A stretch of DNA of 52,521 nucleotides from CAYZRY01 sp964481005 (GTDB lineage Bacteria > Bacillota_I > Bacilli_A > RF39 > UBA660): the NCBI GenBank assembly GCA_964481005.1, contig CAYZRY010000005.1:1-52521 (forward strand). Direction: 5' to 3'. A model generated the notes under the pieces. It made no database searches. It worked only from the letters and a program-made list of their open reading frames with translations, and was not told where the DNA came from. Positions 26,411-36,215 of the stretch are shown here, in pieces (position 1 is the stretch's first letter; each line of letters starts with the position of its first letter). The position numbers and the translations under genes are program-made.

Positions 26411-27103
26411 TTATTTTTTCTCCACTAAGATTATTTTCTCTATTGTTACACTAGGTTGTTTATTTATACTACATCCAGCATCTTTATCTTCGTATATTTT
26501 CTTTTGTGGACCTAAGTCTTTATTATGATTAGTAAGAGGTGAAATTTTTTTAATAGCTTCGTCCTTTTCATAATCGACATCAATTGTATAAGAGTTACCC
26601 TGTTGCTGTTTACTGATAGCATTCGATTTAATTAAAAGTATTTTATTATATTCGTCTAGGTCAAAAGTACTAGGATCAAGTTGTTCATTGACATTGTCAT
26701 TGATATCACTAAAAGAGTATTTAAATTTACTACTAACTACTTTGGAGTCGACATATTTACTAGATATTTCAAATAATCTCTTATTCTTATCACTTTGACT
26801 AGTGATACTACAGTTAAGCATTTCTACATCTACTTCGGCTTTGACTAACTTCTCTACTTTTTTAGGTACATATGACGGATCTAGTGCTCTAAGTAAAAAT
26901 GGAACAAAAAGCATCAGCACGCAAAAACCGATGGCAACAAATGTCATATTCTTTTTCTTTTTATCTTTCGGACTCAATTCGACTACTATGTCTTCTTCTT
27001 TGCTCAGTTCAACCTTAACTGGAGCTGGTGCTCCCTTTGGGGCTGCCGGTGCTACCGGAGCTGTGTGTTGAACTGGCTTATTTGCATTTGGATCATTATT
27101 CAT
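26411..27103 (-). CDS. Hypothetical single-pass membrane protein with Pro/Ala-rich N-terminus
   Basis: A 230-residue protein with no family I recognise. Residues 1-50 are Pro/Ala-rich then acidic, ending in the stop-transfer-like KDKKKK; one membrane segment follows (about 54-72, FVAIGFCVLMLFVPFLLRAL), so the C-terminal 155 residues are expected outside. The outer part has two cysteines (NCSITS and AGCSIN). Its layout resembles the protein at 48466-49005. RBS GAGGAG. Cotranscribed with the phosphohexomutase. Confidence 0.75.
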   Translation of the reverse strand: MNNDPNANKPVQHTAPVAPAAPKGAPAPVKVELSKEEDIVVELSPKDKKKKNMTFVAIGFCVLMLFVPFLLRALDPSYVPKKVEKLVKAEVDVEMLNCSITSQSDKNKRLFEISSKYVDSKVVSSKFKYSFSDINDNVNEQLDPSTFDLDEYNKILLIKSNAISKQQQGNSYTIDVDYEKDEAIKKISPLTNHNKDLGPQKKIYEDKDAGCSINKQPSVTIEKIILVEKK

Positions 27104-27189
27104 GCGCTACTCCTCTATTCTATTTAATGATATCATAAGTATTTTAAAAATAAAAGACTTAGAACTTAAGAAAAATTAGTGATTTACAA

Positions 27190-27214
27190 ACAAAAAATAA
27201 CGCAATGCGTTATT
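27190..27214 (-). terminator. Terminator of tig
   Basis: Stem AATAACGCA/TGCGTTATT with TTTTTTG on the minus strand; partly inside the end of tig. Confidence 0.7.
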
Positions 27215-28487
27215 ATTTGTTATTATCTTTTAAATAGTCGATTACTTTTCTAATCTTTAGGTCGTATTCGATCATCTCTAGTCCACCAAAGTTAGCTAGG
27301 AATTCTTCTTTTGAAACGTTGTAACGTTTAGCTAAATCCTCAGCTTGGGCATCGGCTTCTTTAGCATCAATTTCGATCTTTTCTAGTTTAGCAATCTCTT
27401 CGAGCATCAAACGGTATAATACGTTCTTATATGCTTCTTTTTCAAACTGACTCTTAAGTTCAGCTTCAGTTGAATTACTTAACTGATAGTATAGATCAAG
27501 ATTGACTCCCTGCATTGTAAGCTGTTCTTGGAATCTCGATAGTAATCTATCAGATTCTTCTTCGACTAACTCTTCAGGAATATCCACTTCGACACTCTTA
27601 GCTACTTCTTCTAAAATAGCATCGACATGTTTGTTTTCAGCATCGAACTCTTTACGAGCTTTGATATCTTTTTCAATAGATGCTTCTAAACTTTCTTTAC
27701 TATCGACTCCTTCGATAGCTAAATCTTCGAATAAGTCTTTATCAAACTCACGAGCAATCTTTTCTTTAACTTCGTTAACTTTAACTTTAAAGACAACTTT
27801 AGCTCCAGCTAAATCACTAGCATGGTAATCTTTAGGGAAAGTAAGCTCAACGTCTTTTTCATCCCCACTAGATAGTCCCACTAAGGCATCTTCAAAACCT
27901 GGAATAAACGAATTGCTACCGATTTCTAGTTCATAGTTTTCAGCCTTACCACCAGGGAAAGCAACATCTCCTTTGAACCCTTCAAAATCGATGACAGCAA
28001 CGTCGCCACTGGCAACCTTACCCTTTTTAGTCTTCATTTCAGTAAAGCGCTCTAAAACGTGTCCTAGTTCATGTTCAATTTCATGTTTAGTAACTTTGAC
28101 TTCTTCTTTAGCTACTTTAAGATTCTTATACTTTTTAACTTTAACTTCTGGTTTTGTAGTAAAGATAAATTGAAACTCTACATGGTCTTCATCTAAACTA
28201 TTGATATCAAGTTTAGGTTTGACAATAGGTATAAGTTTAGAATCAGCTAGTGCCTGAGTATATGCTTCATTAATTAGTAAGTCGACAGCATCCATGTATA
28301 AAGATTCTGTTCCAAACTTTTTAATGTACATATCCTTAGGTACTTTACCCTTTCTAAAACCTGCGACTGAAACATCTTTACGCTTATTTTCAAAAGCCTT
28401 ATCGATAGCTCCATGCCATTTATCTTTTTCAAAACGGACAATCACCTTGTGACTGTTATCTTTTTTAACTTTTTCTTCTTTAGTCAT
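27213..28487 (-). CDS. tig: Trigger factor, ribosome-associated chaperone
   Basis: A 424-residue peptidyl-prolyl isomerase and chaperone at the ribosome exit tunnel. The ribosome-binding signature is VAGFRKGKVPKDMYIKKFG (around 42), the FKBP-type domain begins at VASGDVAVIDFEGF (around 160) with IGSNSFIPGFEDALVG, and the helical C-terminal domain is complete (ends DYLKDNNK). Length is normal. RBS TTGGAGG, with TATAAT about 20 bases further upstream. Confidence 0.97.
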   Translation of the reverse strand: MTKEEKVKKDNSHKVIVRFEKDKWHGAIDKAFENKRKDVSVAGFRKGKVPKDMYIKKFGTESLYMDAVDLLINEAYTQALADSKLIPIVKPKLDINSLDEDHVEFQFIFTTKPEVKVKKYKNLKVAKEEVKVTKHEIEHELGHVLERFTEMKTKKGKVASGDVAVIDFEGFKGDVAFPGGKAENYELEIGSNSFIPGFEDALVGLSSGDEKDVELTFPKDYHASDLAGAKVVFKVKVNEVKEKIAREFDKDLFEDLAIEGVDSKESLEASIEKDIKARKEFDAENKHVDAILEEVAKSVEVDIPEELVEEESDRLLSRFQEQLTMQGVNLDLYYQLSNSTEAELKSQFEKEAYKNVLYRLMLEEIAKLEKIEIDAKEADAQAEDLAKRYNVSKEEFLANFGGLEMIEYDLKIRKVIDYLKDNNK

Positions 28488-28534
28488 ATTTCCTCCAACT
28501 ACATATTATATACTAATTAACTGTATTTAACAAA

Positions 28535-29290
28535 TTAAAAATACAGTAAATTACTTAAATCTATTCTAAATATTATTATTGCTAAGGCTCCAATTAATAG
28601 AAATGGGCCAAATGGGACAACGTTGTCTTTACTACGGTAGTAAAAGACAAGAGATATTGGCAAAGCGATGAAGCTTGCCAAAAAGATTGAGAATAGTCCA
28701 AGGGGAAAACCGATAGCAAGACCGACTGGAAACATCAGTTTGATATCTCCTCCACCGAGACTTTCTTTTTTAAATACTTTGTTACCTATTACCATAAGTA
28801 GATACATTGCTGCAAAAAGTGCCATTCCCGATATTAGATAGTAAGCTACTTCTTGAAATGGTTGATAGATGAATCTAACTAGCAAAAGTAGTAATGATAT
28901 CGTAACCGTCACTTCATCTGGTATTACCATGTACTTGCTATCACTGACGATAACAATGACCAAAAATGATGAGATGATAACTGATATCCAGAATGTTTCA
29001 TTAAAGCCAAACAGATAATATGATAAGGCAAAGAGAACTCCAGTTGTCAGTTCAATCAGCGGGTAAAAGATAGCTATCTTGGTTTTACAATTACGACATT
29101 TACCAAGCTGTAATAAATAGGAAAAAAGTGGAATATTCTCATACCACTTTAACTGATTTTTACAAACTGGGCAAAACGATCTTGGTTTTACTATTGATAA
29201 GTTATTCGGTAAACGATAACCGATGACATTGTAAAACGATCCAAAGACTAACCCCATAATAAAGCATGTAATTAAATAGTAAGTTTCCAT
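28535..29290 (-). CDS. pilD: Prepilin peptidase (type IV leader peptidase, A24 family)
   Basis: A 251-residue polytopic membrane protease that cleaves and usually N-methylates type IV prepilins. The N-terminal methylation-type zinc motif has all four cysteines (C40, C43, C65, C68), so it is the bifunctional form. The catalytic aspartates are D117 (in SDSKY) and D182 (in GGGD), and about seven to eight membrane segments are present. It follows pilC by 8 bp and is cotranscribed with it. The three prepilin-like proteins at 1-4500 are its only obvious substrates within this window. In Firmicutes the gene may be called comC. Confidence 0.95.
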   Translation of the reverse strand: METYYLITCFIMGLVFGSFYNVIGYRLPNNLSIVKPRSFCPVCKNQLKWYENIPLFSYLLQLGKCRNCKTKIAIFYPLIELTTGVLFALSYYLFGFNETFWISVIISSFLVIVIVSDSKYMVIPDEVTVTISLLLLLVRFIYQPFQEVAYYLISGMALFAAMYLLMVIGNKVFKKESLGGGDIKLMFPVGLAIGFPLGLFSIFLASFIALPISLVFYYRSKDNVVPFGPFLLIGALAIIIFRIDLSNLLYF

Positions 29291-29298
29291 TAATCCCC

Positions 29299-30750
29299 CT
29301 AAATTTGACCGTATAGTTCAAACATTGGCATGATGATTGATATCATGATAAATCCGACGGCAATTGCTAGGAAAGCAATGATGATCGGCTCAAGTAAGCT
29401 CTTTAAGGTGTTGACGGCATTTTCATGCAAGTCACCAAAGTGCTCAGCAACCTTCTCCATCATAAGGGCTAACTGACCAGTTGATTCACCGGTAATAAGC
29501 ATCTCGTAAGCAACAATTGGGAAAGCCCACTCACCGCGGAAGGTTTCACTTATTTTAGCTCCTTTAGATAGACCGATTAAGGTACGGTTGATTATTTCAC
29601 GATAGATTTCATTACCGGTGATATTAGATAGAATCTCCATACTATCGGTAATAAATACTCCGTGGTTTAAGAGTGAGGCAAAGGTTCTCGTTAAGTTTGC
29701 TACCTCGTTATAAATAATAATTGGTCCATAGACTGGCATGTGCATGTAGAATGTCTGCATCGACATACGGAAGTCTTTAAAGTTTTTAAAGGTCAAAGTG
29801 TATGCTGTAATGACAGTTACAATAGCTAGCAAGGTAACGTGCCAATAATTACGCAAATAAGAACTGGCATCGAGAATGAACTGAGTTATCGCTGGCAGTT
29901 CAGCATTGTTTGATTTAAACATGTCGACGAACTGTGGTACAACGAACATAACGAGGAAGACAATAGCTCCCATTGCCATGGTAAAGATAACAGCCGGATA
30001 AACAAGCGCTGATTGCATCTGTTTACGTGACTTTTCTTGTTTCGTAAAGTAGGCAGCCATCTCATCGAGAGTACCTGGAAGATCTCCGGTCATCTCGGCT
30101 GTCTTAATCATACTGATCAGGAAGTGCGGGAAAGCTTTGCCCTGCTTTTCTAAAGCTGCCGAGAAACTTTCTCCTAGATAAAGCTGATATACAACTTTTT
30201 GAAATATTTTACGATGATTAGGATTACTTGTTTGACGAGATAAGATTCTCATCGAATCGATAAGCGGAATTCCTGCTTTGATGTAAGTAGATAACTGAGT
30301 CAAAGTAAATGATAAAGCTCCGATAGGAATTTTACCCCCACCGAAACTGATATCTTTAGAACCTGCTCCAAGCTCTTCAATACTTACTAGTTCATCATAT
30401 TGAGTTTTAAGGAAGTTTACTGCTTCACCAACTGATGGTGCATCAAACTTACCCTTTACTAAGTTACCGAAGTCATCTCTAGCGACATATTTAAAGTTCA
30501 TGTCTTTACGATTATCTTCGACTTTTTTAACATCTGTTTTATTTTTAAAATCCGTACTTTGTTTTTTAACTCGTTCAAGTTCAGCCATCAAAGCTTCACC
30601 CTCGAGACGGTTAGGATCAAATGCCCCAAGTTTATCCGGAGCTTTAATACTATTTACTAAGAAAGAAACTCCTCTAGCTGCGTACTTTAGAACAGTAAAA
30701 GGAAACATAAAAGCTTTCTTGGCTAAAACCACAGGCATCTTTTTAGTCAT
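29299..30750 (-). CDS. pilC: Type IV pilus assembly inner-membrane protein PilC/GspF
   Basis: A 483-residue platform protein. Two GspF domains are clear: the first starts at LSFTLTQLSTYIKAGIPLID (around 143) and the second at NLTRTFASLLNHGVF (around 348). Membrane segments lie at about 250-275, 305-325 and 455-480. The N-terminal 85 residues form an extension not typical of PilC, with an amphipathic start (AFMFPFTVLKYAARGVSFLV) and a charged linker. It would couple the cytoplasmic PilB/PilT motors, which are not in this window, to the pilus. RBS GGGAGGG. First gene of the pilC-pilD unit. Confidence 0.93.
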   Translation of the reverse strand: MTKKMPVVLAKKAFMFPFTVLKYAARGVSFLVNSIKAPDKLGAFDPNRLEGEALMAELERVKKQSTDFKNKTDVKKVEDNRKDMNFKYVARDDFGNLVKGKFDAPSVGEAVNFLKTQYDELVSIEELGAGSKDISFGGGKIPIGALSFTLTQLSTYIKAGIPLIDSMRILSRQTSNPNHRKIFQKVVYQLYLGESFSAALEKQGKAFPHFLISMIKTAEMTGDLPGTLDEMAAYFTKQEKSRKQMQSALVYPAVIFTMAMGAIVFLVMFVVPQFVDMFKSNNAELPAITQFILDASSYLRNYWHVTLLAIVTVITAYTLTFKNFKDFRMSMQTFYMHMPVYGPIIIYNEVANLTRTFASLLNHGVFITDSMEILSNITGNEIYREIINRTLIGLSKGAKISETFRGEWAFPIVAYEMLITGESTGQLALMMEKVAEHFGDLHENAVNTLKSLLEPIIIAFLAIAVGFIMISIIMPMFELYGQI

Positions 30751-30779
30751 AAATTCCCTCCCTATTCTATTCTTACTAA

Positions 30780-30807
30780 ATTATAGCATATATTTATAGC
30801 TTGTAAA
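30780..30807 (-). promoter_or_regulatory. Promoter of pilC-pilD
   Basis: TTTACA (30802-30807), 16-base spacer, TATAAT (30780-30785) on the minus strand; the -10 is part of the TATGCTATAAT word. Confidence 0.6.
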
Positions 30808-30814
30808 AGACTTT

Positions 30815-33800
30815 TTATAATACTTTGACTAAGTCATTACTAAGTAGTGAATAAAGATATGTTTGGACCGGTTTACCTAGCTTATTAGAAATGTATCCGG
30901 CATATCCATCAAGCTGTTTTAGATAAGCTGGGTCGCTAGTATTACTAAGTTTATAATCAATTATTATCACATGTTGATCATATACTAAAAGCAAATCTAT
31001 TACTCCATGTCTAATAGTTTCTTTATCGCTAGTGATAAATTCATACTCCTGGTAGATGTCAGCTTGTTCAAGTTTCAAATCGAGATCAAGAAAATTCTTA
31101 GCGACTCTTTGCGCTTGCTCATCTAATCTACTCAAGTCTGGATTTTTAAAATCGATTACTTCGAGAATATAGTGAAGACGATTACCAAGTTCGATGTTTT
31201 TCTCTTCTTCTTTCGTAATTGGAATATATGAAGTTTTAGAGAAAGTTTCTTCACCAGTTATTTCATTATCGAGGAAATAATCTTCAAAAGATAATTTATC
31301 TACCCTATTTAAAGTTTCAACATAATTAGTCTTATTAATCTTATTGTAATCCCTATTTATTGCCAGAGCATTTACATCTACTTGCCTCATATATTTTGTT
31401 AAACCATCATAGACCCCAGCTAACAAATCTTGGAATGAGTTGGGTCTAGTTTTCTCACTGTAAGTTTTTTCCATATCAAACTTAGTTATGAGATTTATCT
31501 CTTCTTTAGCTCTAGTAAGGGCTACATAGAATAATCTTATCTCTTCACTGATAGCACTTTGATAAAAGTCTGTTTCAAATAGTTTGTGGTAGAAAGATTT
31601 TCGCAATCCATTTTTTTCAAACGGACTAATTATTCCTAAATTTTCATGATAGAGAAATTTTTGTTTTATTTCATCAGTATTAAATCTAGAACTTAAGAAC
31701 GGAAAATAACAAATTGGATATTCTAGTCCTTTAGAACCATGAAGAGTTCTAACTGTAACACTATCACTGGCAAGTACTTCGTTTGCTACTTCCATTTTAA
31801 AATCATATTCGATAGCTACTTCGATTAGGTTAATTAGATACGTATAATCTTTCTTTAAAGCATCACACTCACGAGCAATATCAGTTAGAAAATCAAGACG
31901 TAATAAAGCTGGTTCAATCTCGGTTGTAAGCGGTATTAAATTAACAAAATTAAAATCTTTATATATCCTTTGAATTAAACCTTCGACTGTAAGCAGAGCC
32001 AAATCTTTTTGGAGTTCTTTAACTTTGATAATTACATCTGTTTCATATATGCCTTTGGAATTTAAATTATCAAAGATCTCTTCGTCACTTTTTTGAAACA
32101 AATAACTGCGAGCAACCGATGTATAGGCATAACGAAAAGTAGTAGCAAAGTCTTTTGTTTCTAAACAGTTAATTAAAGTTAAGATATTTTTAATTAAATA
32201 TATCTCATCATAATCGAGAATTTTTGTACTAGTATATTTAGCTGTCGCTATACCTTCATGTTCAAATATTTTTTTAATGCGATCAAAATGTTTAGAACGA
32301 TCGATTAAAATTGCAAAGTCTTTAGGACTAACTGCTCTGAGTTTGCCACTTTTCTTATCGATAACTTGATAGTTATTTTTAATTTTATTTTGAATATCTC
32401 TAAGCATAGCAAAGATTTCACTATCGACTGGATCAACTGGATTATCACTATCAAATTGTAAATTGATTACTTTCATATTACGATCACTTATCGCTTCATT
32501 TTCGTAAGACTTATTACCAAAAATCATCGCTTGATCTTTAGAGTAGTCAATGCCCCCTTTAGCATCTGTCATCACATTTAAAAACACTTCGTTAATATTA
32601 CTAATAACTTCTTCACGTGATCTAAAGTTCTTTTGTAAATCTATTTTAATTCCGCCCTTATTTAAACTGTAGTTCTCATATTTAGTTTTAAATAAATTAG
32701 GATTAGCATTTCTAAACTGATAAATAGATTGTTTAATATCCCCGACCATGTATAGATTATCACGAGCAATAAGATTGATTAATTCTTCCTGCAAATCGGA
32801 AGTATCCTGATACTCATCGACCATTATCTCGTTAAAGCTATTTTGCATATTTAATCTGACATCTGGATTGGTTTGCAGGAGTTTAATACTCATTTTAGCA
32901 ATATCAGTAAATGTATAACGAGCATGTTCCTGTTTGAACTTCTCTATTCTTTTAGCCAGTTCAAGAGCAACAGAAACAATAACTTTGATAGTTGTTTTAC
33001 TCATCAAAGCTTCGCTTAAAGCATCAGCTTTAGAACTAGATACAAATAATTTTTTAAAGCTGTCGCAAGACTCTTTAAGACTTGCTTTAGTTTCTTTCAA
33101 TTCATCACTTGAACCATTTGGTAAATTAGGAATCTTAAAGCTTATATTGACAAGTTCATCATACGTACTTCCCTTTAAAATATCAGTAACTCCATCATTT
33201 ACCTTTTGATAATAATCTTCATCGGCATAATGAGATAAATTATGTAGTTCTTCTTTAATTTTGTTTTGCCAAAGAATAATTAAATTTTCATAAAGTTTAA
33301 AATCTTCGGCTAACTTATTTTCACTAAAGTAATTGTCAAAATAATTATTTAGATAAGTTTCTTTATCTATTTTTAAATCTAATTTACTAGCGATACGCAT
33401 GATTTCTTTTTTGACATTTTTATCACTTTTCACACAAAAGTTTGCAATCAAGTTTAAGAAATCTTCGTCTTCTTGTTCATATAGTTCTTCAAAAATATCA
33501 TCGAGTATCTTAGTACTTTGATAATCTAAGACTGTTTGATTGATGATTGAAAAATCTTTGCTAATATCTAAAAGGTAATAGTATTTCTTTACTATCGATG
33601 ATGAGAAACTATCAAAGTTAGTTATGTAGCTACTATCAACCAGGGCAAGTTGATCTGCCAGTTCACCTTCTTTACTTAGAGCATTTTTAATTCGCTCTTT
33701 CATCTCGAAAGCAGCCGCCTTAGTAAAAGTTAAGACAAGCAGATTTTCTATGCTTTGACCACTTCTAATTTTTCTAATAACACGCTCAGTTAGAACAGCT

Positions 33801-33892
33801 GTTTTACCAGAACCTGCTCCCGCTGATATCAAAATATTTTGTCCTTCTTCAGTGATTGCTCTAACTTGTTCATTCGTCCATGTTGTCATCAT
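30815..33892 (-). CDS. addA: ATP-dependent helicase/nuclease subunit A
   Basis: A 1025-residue UvrD-like helicase fused to a RecB-family nuclease; with AddB it resects double-strand breaks for RecA. Walker A is ISAGAGSGKTAVLTERV (around 22), motif II is EIMVDEYQDTSD (around 358), motif VI is RLFYVALTRAKEE, and the nuclease motif is GVIDLLLVY..VIIIDYKL (around 960-985). I chose the ATG at 33892, which has AGGGGTG in front; TTG at 33895 and ATG at 33889 are alternatives. It overlaps the end of addB by 23 bp. Somewhat shorter than B. subtilis AddA. Confidence 0.95.
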   Translation of the reverse strand: MMTTWTNEQVRAITEEGQNILISAGAGSGKTAVLTERVIRKIRSGQSIENLLVLTFTKAAAFEMKERIKNALSKEGELADQLALVDSSYITNFDSFSSSIVKKYYYLLDISKDFSIINQTVLDYQSTKILDDIFEELYEQEDEDFLNLIANFCVKSDKNVKKEIMRIASKLDLKIDKETYLNNYFDNYFSENKLAEDFKLYENLIILWQNKIKEELHNLSHYADEDYYQKVNDGVTDILKGSTYDELVNISFKIPNLPNGSSDELKETKASLKESCDSFKKLFVSSSKADALSEALMSKTTIKVIVSVALELAKRIEKFKQEHARYTFTDIAKMSIKLLQTNPDVRLNMQNSFNEIMVDEYQDTSDLQEELINLIARDNLYMVGDIKQSIYQFRNANPNLFKTKYENYSLNKGGIKIDLQKNFRSREEVISNINEVFLNVMTDAKGGIDYSKDQAMIFGNKSYENEAISDRNMKVINLQFDSDNPVDPVDSEIFAMLRDIQNKIKNNYQVIDKKSGKLRAVSPKDFAILIDRSKHFDRIKKIFEHEGIATAKYTSTKILDYDEIYLIKNILTLINCLETKDFATTFRYAYTSVARSYLFQKSDEEIFDNLNSKGIYETDVIIKVKELQKDLALLTVEGLIQRIYKDFNFVNLIPLTTEIEPALLRLDFLTDIARECDALKKDYTYLINLIEVAIEYDFKMEVANEVLASDSVTVRTLHGSKGLEYPICYFPFLSSRFNTDEIKQKFLYHENLGIISPFEKNGLRKSFYHKLFETDFYQSAISEEIRLFYVALTRAKEEINLITKFDMEKTYSEKTRPNSFQDLLAGVYDGLTKYMRQVDVNALAINRDYNKINKTNYVETLNRVDKLSFEDYFLDNEITGEETFSKTSYIPITKEEEKNIELGNRLHYILEVIDFKNPDLSRLDEQAQRVAKNFLDLDLKLEQADIYQEYEFITSDKETIRHGVIDLLLVYDQHVIIIDYKLSNTSDPAYLKQLDGYAGYISNKLGKPVQTYLYSLLSNDLVKVL

Positions 33893-36215
33893 CAATCACC
33901 CCTTTCTCAAAATAGACTATATCGTCCCCTGTTTTAAAGCAGATATCACGATAAGTACAATATTTACATCCCATCAAAGAGTTATCAAAAAACTTGGGAT
34001 CTATTTTAAAGTCTCCTTGCCAAATACGATTTTTTGCTTCATCTATTTTACTAGCTACTTTACCATCAACTAATTTAACTTCTTCTTCAGTTAATAGTCT
34101 AGGGTTTTTAGCTAGTTCCCCAGTTTTAGTAAGTTTAATACCTCTGATAAATTGACTGTTTTCAGTACTTGGATCAAACTCTTCCAAAAGATTAGGATCA
34201 TTAATCGAATAACCACTTAATTTAAGTTTCTCTTCTTTGGTCTTATCAAGTTCTTCATCTGCTTTTAAAATAGCCTCTTCATGAAGAATCTGCTGAAGAT
34301 ACATTCCAGTAAACCTAGGATTAGCAAAAAGACCACTACGTTTTAAGAGATACCAGTAAACAGGTAATTGCATATCAAAACCATAATCGATGTTTTTAAG
34401 TTTAACATCGACTGTCCCAGTTTTATAATCGATTAAAACAAGTAAATCTTCGCCATCTTTATCAAGATGCATAACCTTGTCGATAAAACCTTTAAAATGT
34501 GTCTTGTCATCTAATTCAAGAAGAATCTTTTCTTCGGTTAAAATATCTTTAAACAAAGACTGATCATGAAGCATCTCAACTCTCTCAGCAATATAACAAA
34601 GCTCTTTTTTGAGTTTCTTGAGCAGTGCTAACTGACTTTTATTAAACTCGAATTTATTCACTTCTTCATCCCAAAGTTCTTCGACAGTTTTACTTTCTTT
34701 AATAATTCTCGATAATATTTCATGAAATAAGTTACCAATCATTGTATATATCGTCTCTTCATATTTATTTAACTTTAAAATATTTTCAATATAATATCTA
34801 AAGGCACAATGATTAAAAGTGTTTAATGAAGAATATGACATAATCAATTTTTCACCAATATGATTTTCTATTTTATCTAGTTCAATAGGCTTAAACTTAT
34901 TGTCAAACATTCGATAGTCTATATCAAAAGTACTGTAATAACTTTCTAAATCTTCATGTTTAAAATCGTATTTAATATAGTCATCTAAATATTTAGCTAA
35001 TGTTCTTTGAGCTAACGTGCTACTGTATATTTTATCTAGTTTAGGATTGCTAATTACTTCAAGATTTAATTCATCAACGAGCGATGAGACTTTTCGTTCT
35101 TCCCCTGCATAAAGGTTAGCACTTAAATAAATATTTTTGGTACTACTAATCAAATCCTTTAGTTTACTGCTAAGTCTTGCATTTTTCTCTTTCGATGTTT
35201 CAAGACCCAGCTCTTCTTTTTCTTTATCTAGTAAATAATCTTCATCTTTATATATCGGAGGAAGCTGATTGTGATTTAATCCTACAACTAAAAGATGATC
35301 GTCACTTGATACACTAGCATTTTCTAAACTTATAACTTCAATTTCATATTTAAAACGATTATCAAAGCTTACATTTTCTATGATAGCTAAAAATATTTGA
35401 TACTTTATATCAAATGATACTTCTAAATTATTAACTTTATTTATACTTCGAACTAAAGCTTTATAAAACTTACTATACTTAGGGTTTTGGGGAGAATATA
35501 TCTCTTTTAAACTATCAAGTGATTGATCAAAAGACTCAAAAGTATTTAATAATTCTAGATATTTTTTAGTGATGTGATAAGCAAATAGTTTCTTCTTATA
35601 GGTGTTAAAATGAATGCCAAAAATATTAGATAGTCTAGTTGCTTCTTTCTCGTAATCGGATCCAAGTCCTAGAACTTTAATTTTACTAAAATCAATGTCA
35701 GACTTTAAAAGTTCTACTATTTTTTGAAATAAATATTCAAGTTCTAAAGTAGCATTATCAAATACTGCCACTGATGGTAATTGATAAGCTGTTTTTTCAC
35801 TAGTAACTTGCTTAGCTCCAAGTTTATCCATTAACGATTTAGTAAACGGATCTAAATTTTCGCCGATATAATATAGTTCAAAACGTTTTAAGTAATCTTT
35901 GAAAAGTTCATCTATTACAATTAAGTTTTTTTGACTTAATTCATTTTTGATATCATTTAACCAATTTAATTTATTACTTTTATAATTGCCTCTATCAATA
36001 GCAACTAAATTATCAATTACTAATTTAGCAGCATCATAATTATAATTATATTTTTCCATTAAATATGCAATAGCTTTTTCATCATAGTTAAAATAGAACT
36101 TAGCAATAAGTTCATTAAAGCTTATATATTTATTTTCATTAAGTATATTTTCTTTATCTTGATTAATAAGTAGTGATAGTTTTTCATTTTCTTGGCAAAA
36201 GATTATTTTACTCAT
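33870..36215 (-). CDS. addB: AddB-like helicase-nuclease subunit without P-loop
   Basis: A 781-residue partner of AddA, clearly shorter than the roughly 1150 residues of B. subtilis AddB. The C-terminal nuclease is present: DLLVLIDYKTGTVD (around 590) and the iron-sulphur cysteines, one at HCAFRYY (around 469) and three in CKYCTYRDIC (around 747). No Walker A motif is visible in the N-terminal part, as in RexB-type subunits. Start at 36215 (MSKIIF) with AAGGTGA upstream; it overlaps queA by 8 bp. Assignment rests on the nuclease/FeS end and the addA neighbour. Confidence 0.85.
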   Translation of the reverse strand: MSKIIFCQENEKLSLLINQDKENILNENKYISFNELIAKFYFNYDEKAIAYLMEKYNYNYDAAKLVIDNLVAIDRGNYKSNKLNWLNDIKNELSQKNLIVIDELFKDYLKRFELYYIGENLDPFTKSLMDKLGAKQVTSEKTAYQLPSVAVFDNATLELEYLFQKIVELLKSDIDFSKIKVLGLGSDYEKEATRLSNIFGIHFNTYKKKLFAYHITKKYLELLNTFESFDQSLDSLKEIYSPQNPKYSKFYKALVRSINKVNNLEVSFDIKYQIFLAIIENVSFDNRFKYEIEVISLENASVSSDDHLLVVGLNHNQLPPIYKDEDYLLDKEKEELGLETSKEKNARLSSKLKDLISSTKNIYLSANLYAGEERKVSSLVDELNLEVISNPKLDKIYSSTLAQRTLAKYLDDYIKYDFKHEDLESYYSTFDIDYRMFDNKFKPIELDKIENHIGEKLIMSYSSLNTFNHCAFRYYIENILKLNKYEETIYTMIGNLFHEILSRIIKESKTVEELWDEEVNKFEFNKSQLALLKKLKKELCYIAERVEMLHDQSLFKDILTEEKILLELDDKTHFKGFIDKVMHLDKDGEDLLVLIDYKTGTVDVKLKNIDYGFDMQLPVYWYLLKRSGLFANPRFTGMYLQQILHEEAILKADEELDKTKEEKLKLSGYSINDPNLLEEFDPSTENSQFIRGIKLTKTGELAKNPRLLTEEEVKLVDGKVASKIDEAKNRIWQGDFKIDPKFFDNSLMGCKYCTYRDICFKTGDDIVYFEKGVIDDDNMDE

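Noticed and set aside
28521..28546. Terminator after pilD (CTGTATTT/AAATACAG)
   Set aside because: The inverted repeat has a long loop and is followed by TTAATTAG rather than a T-run, so I do not call it.
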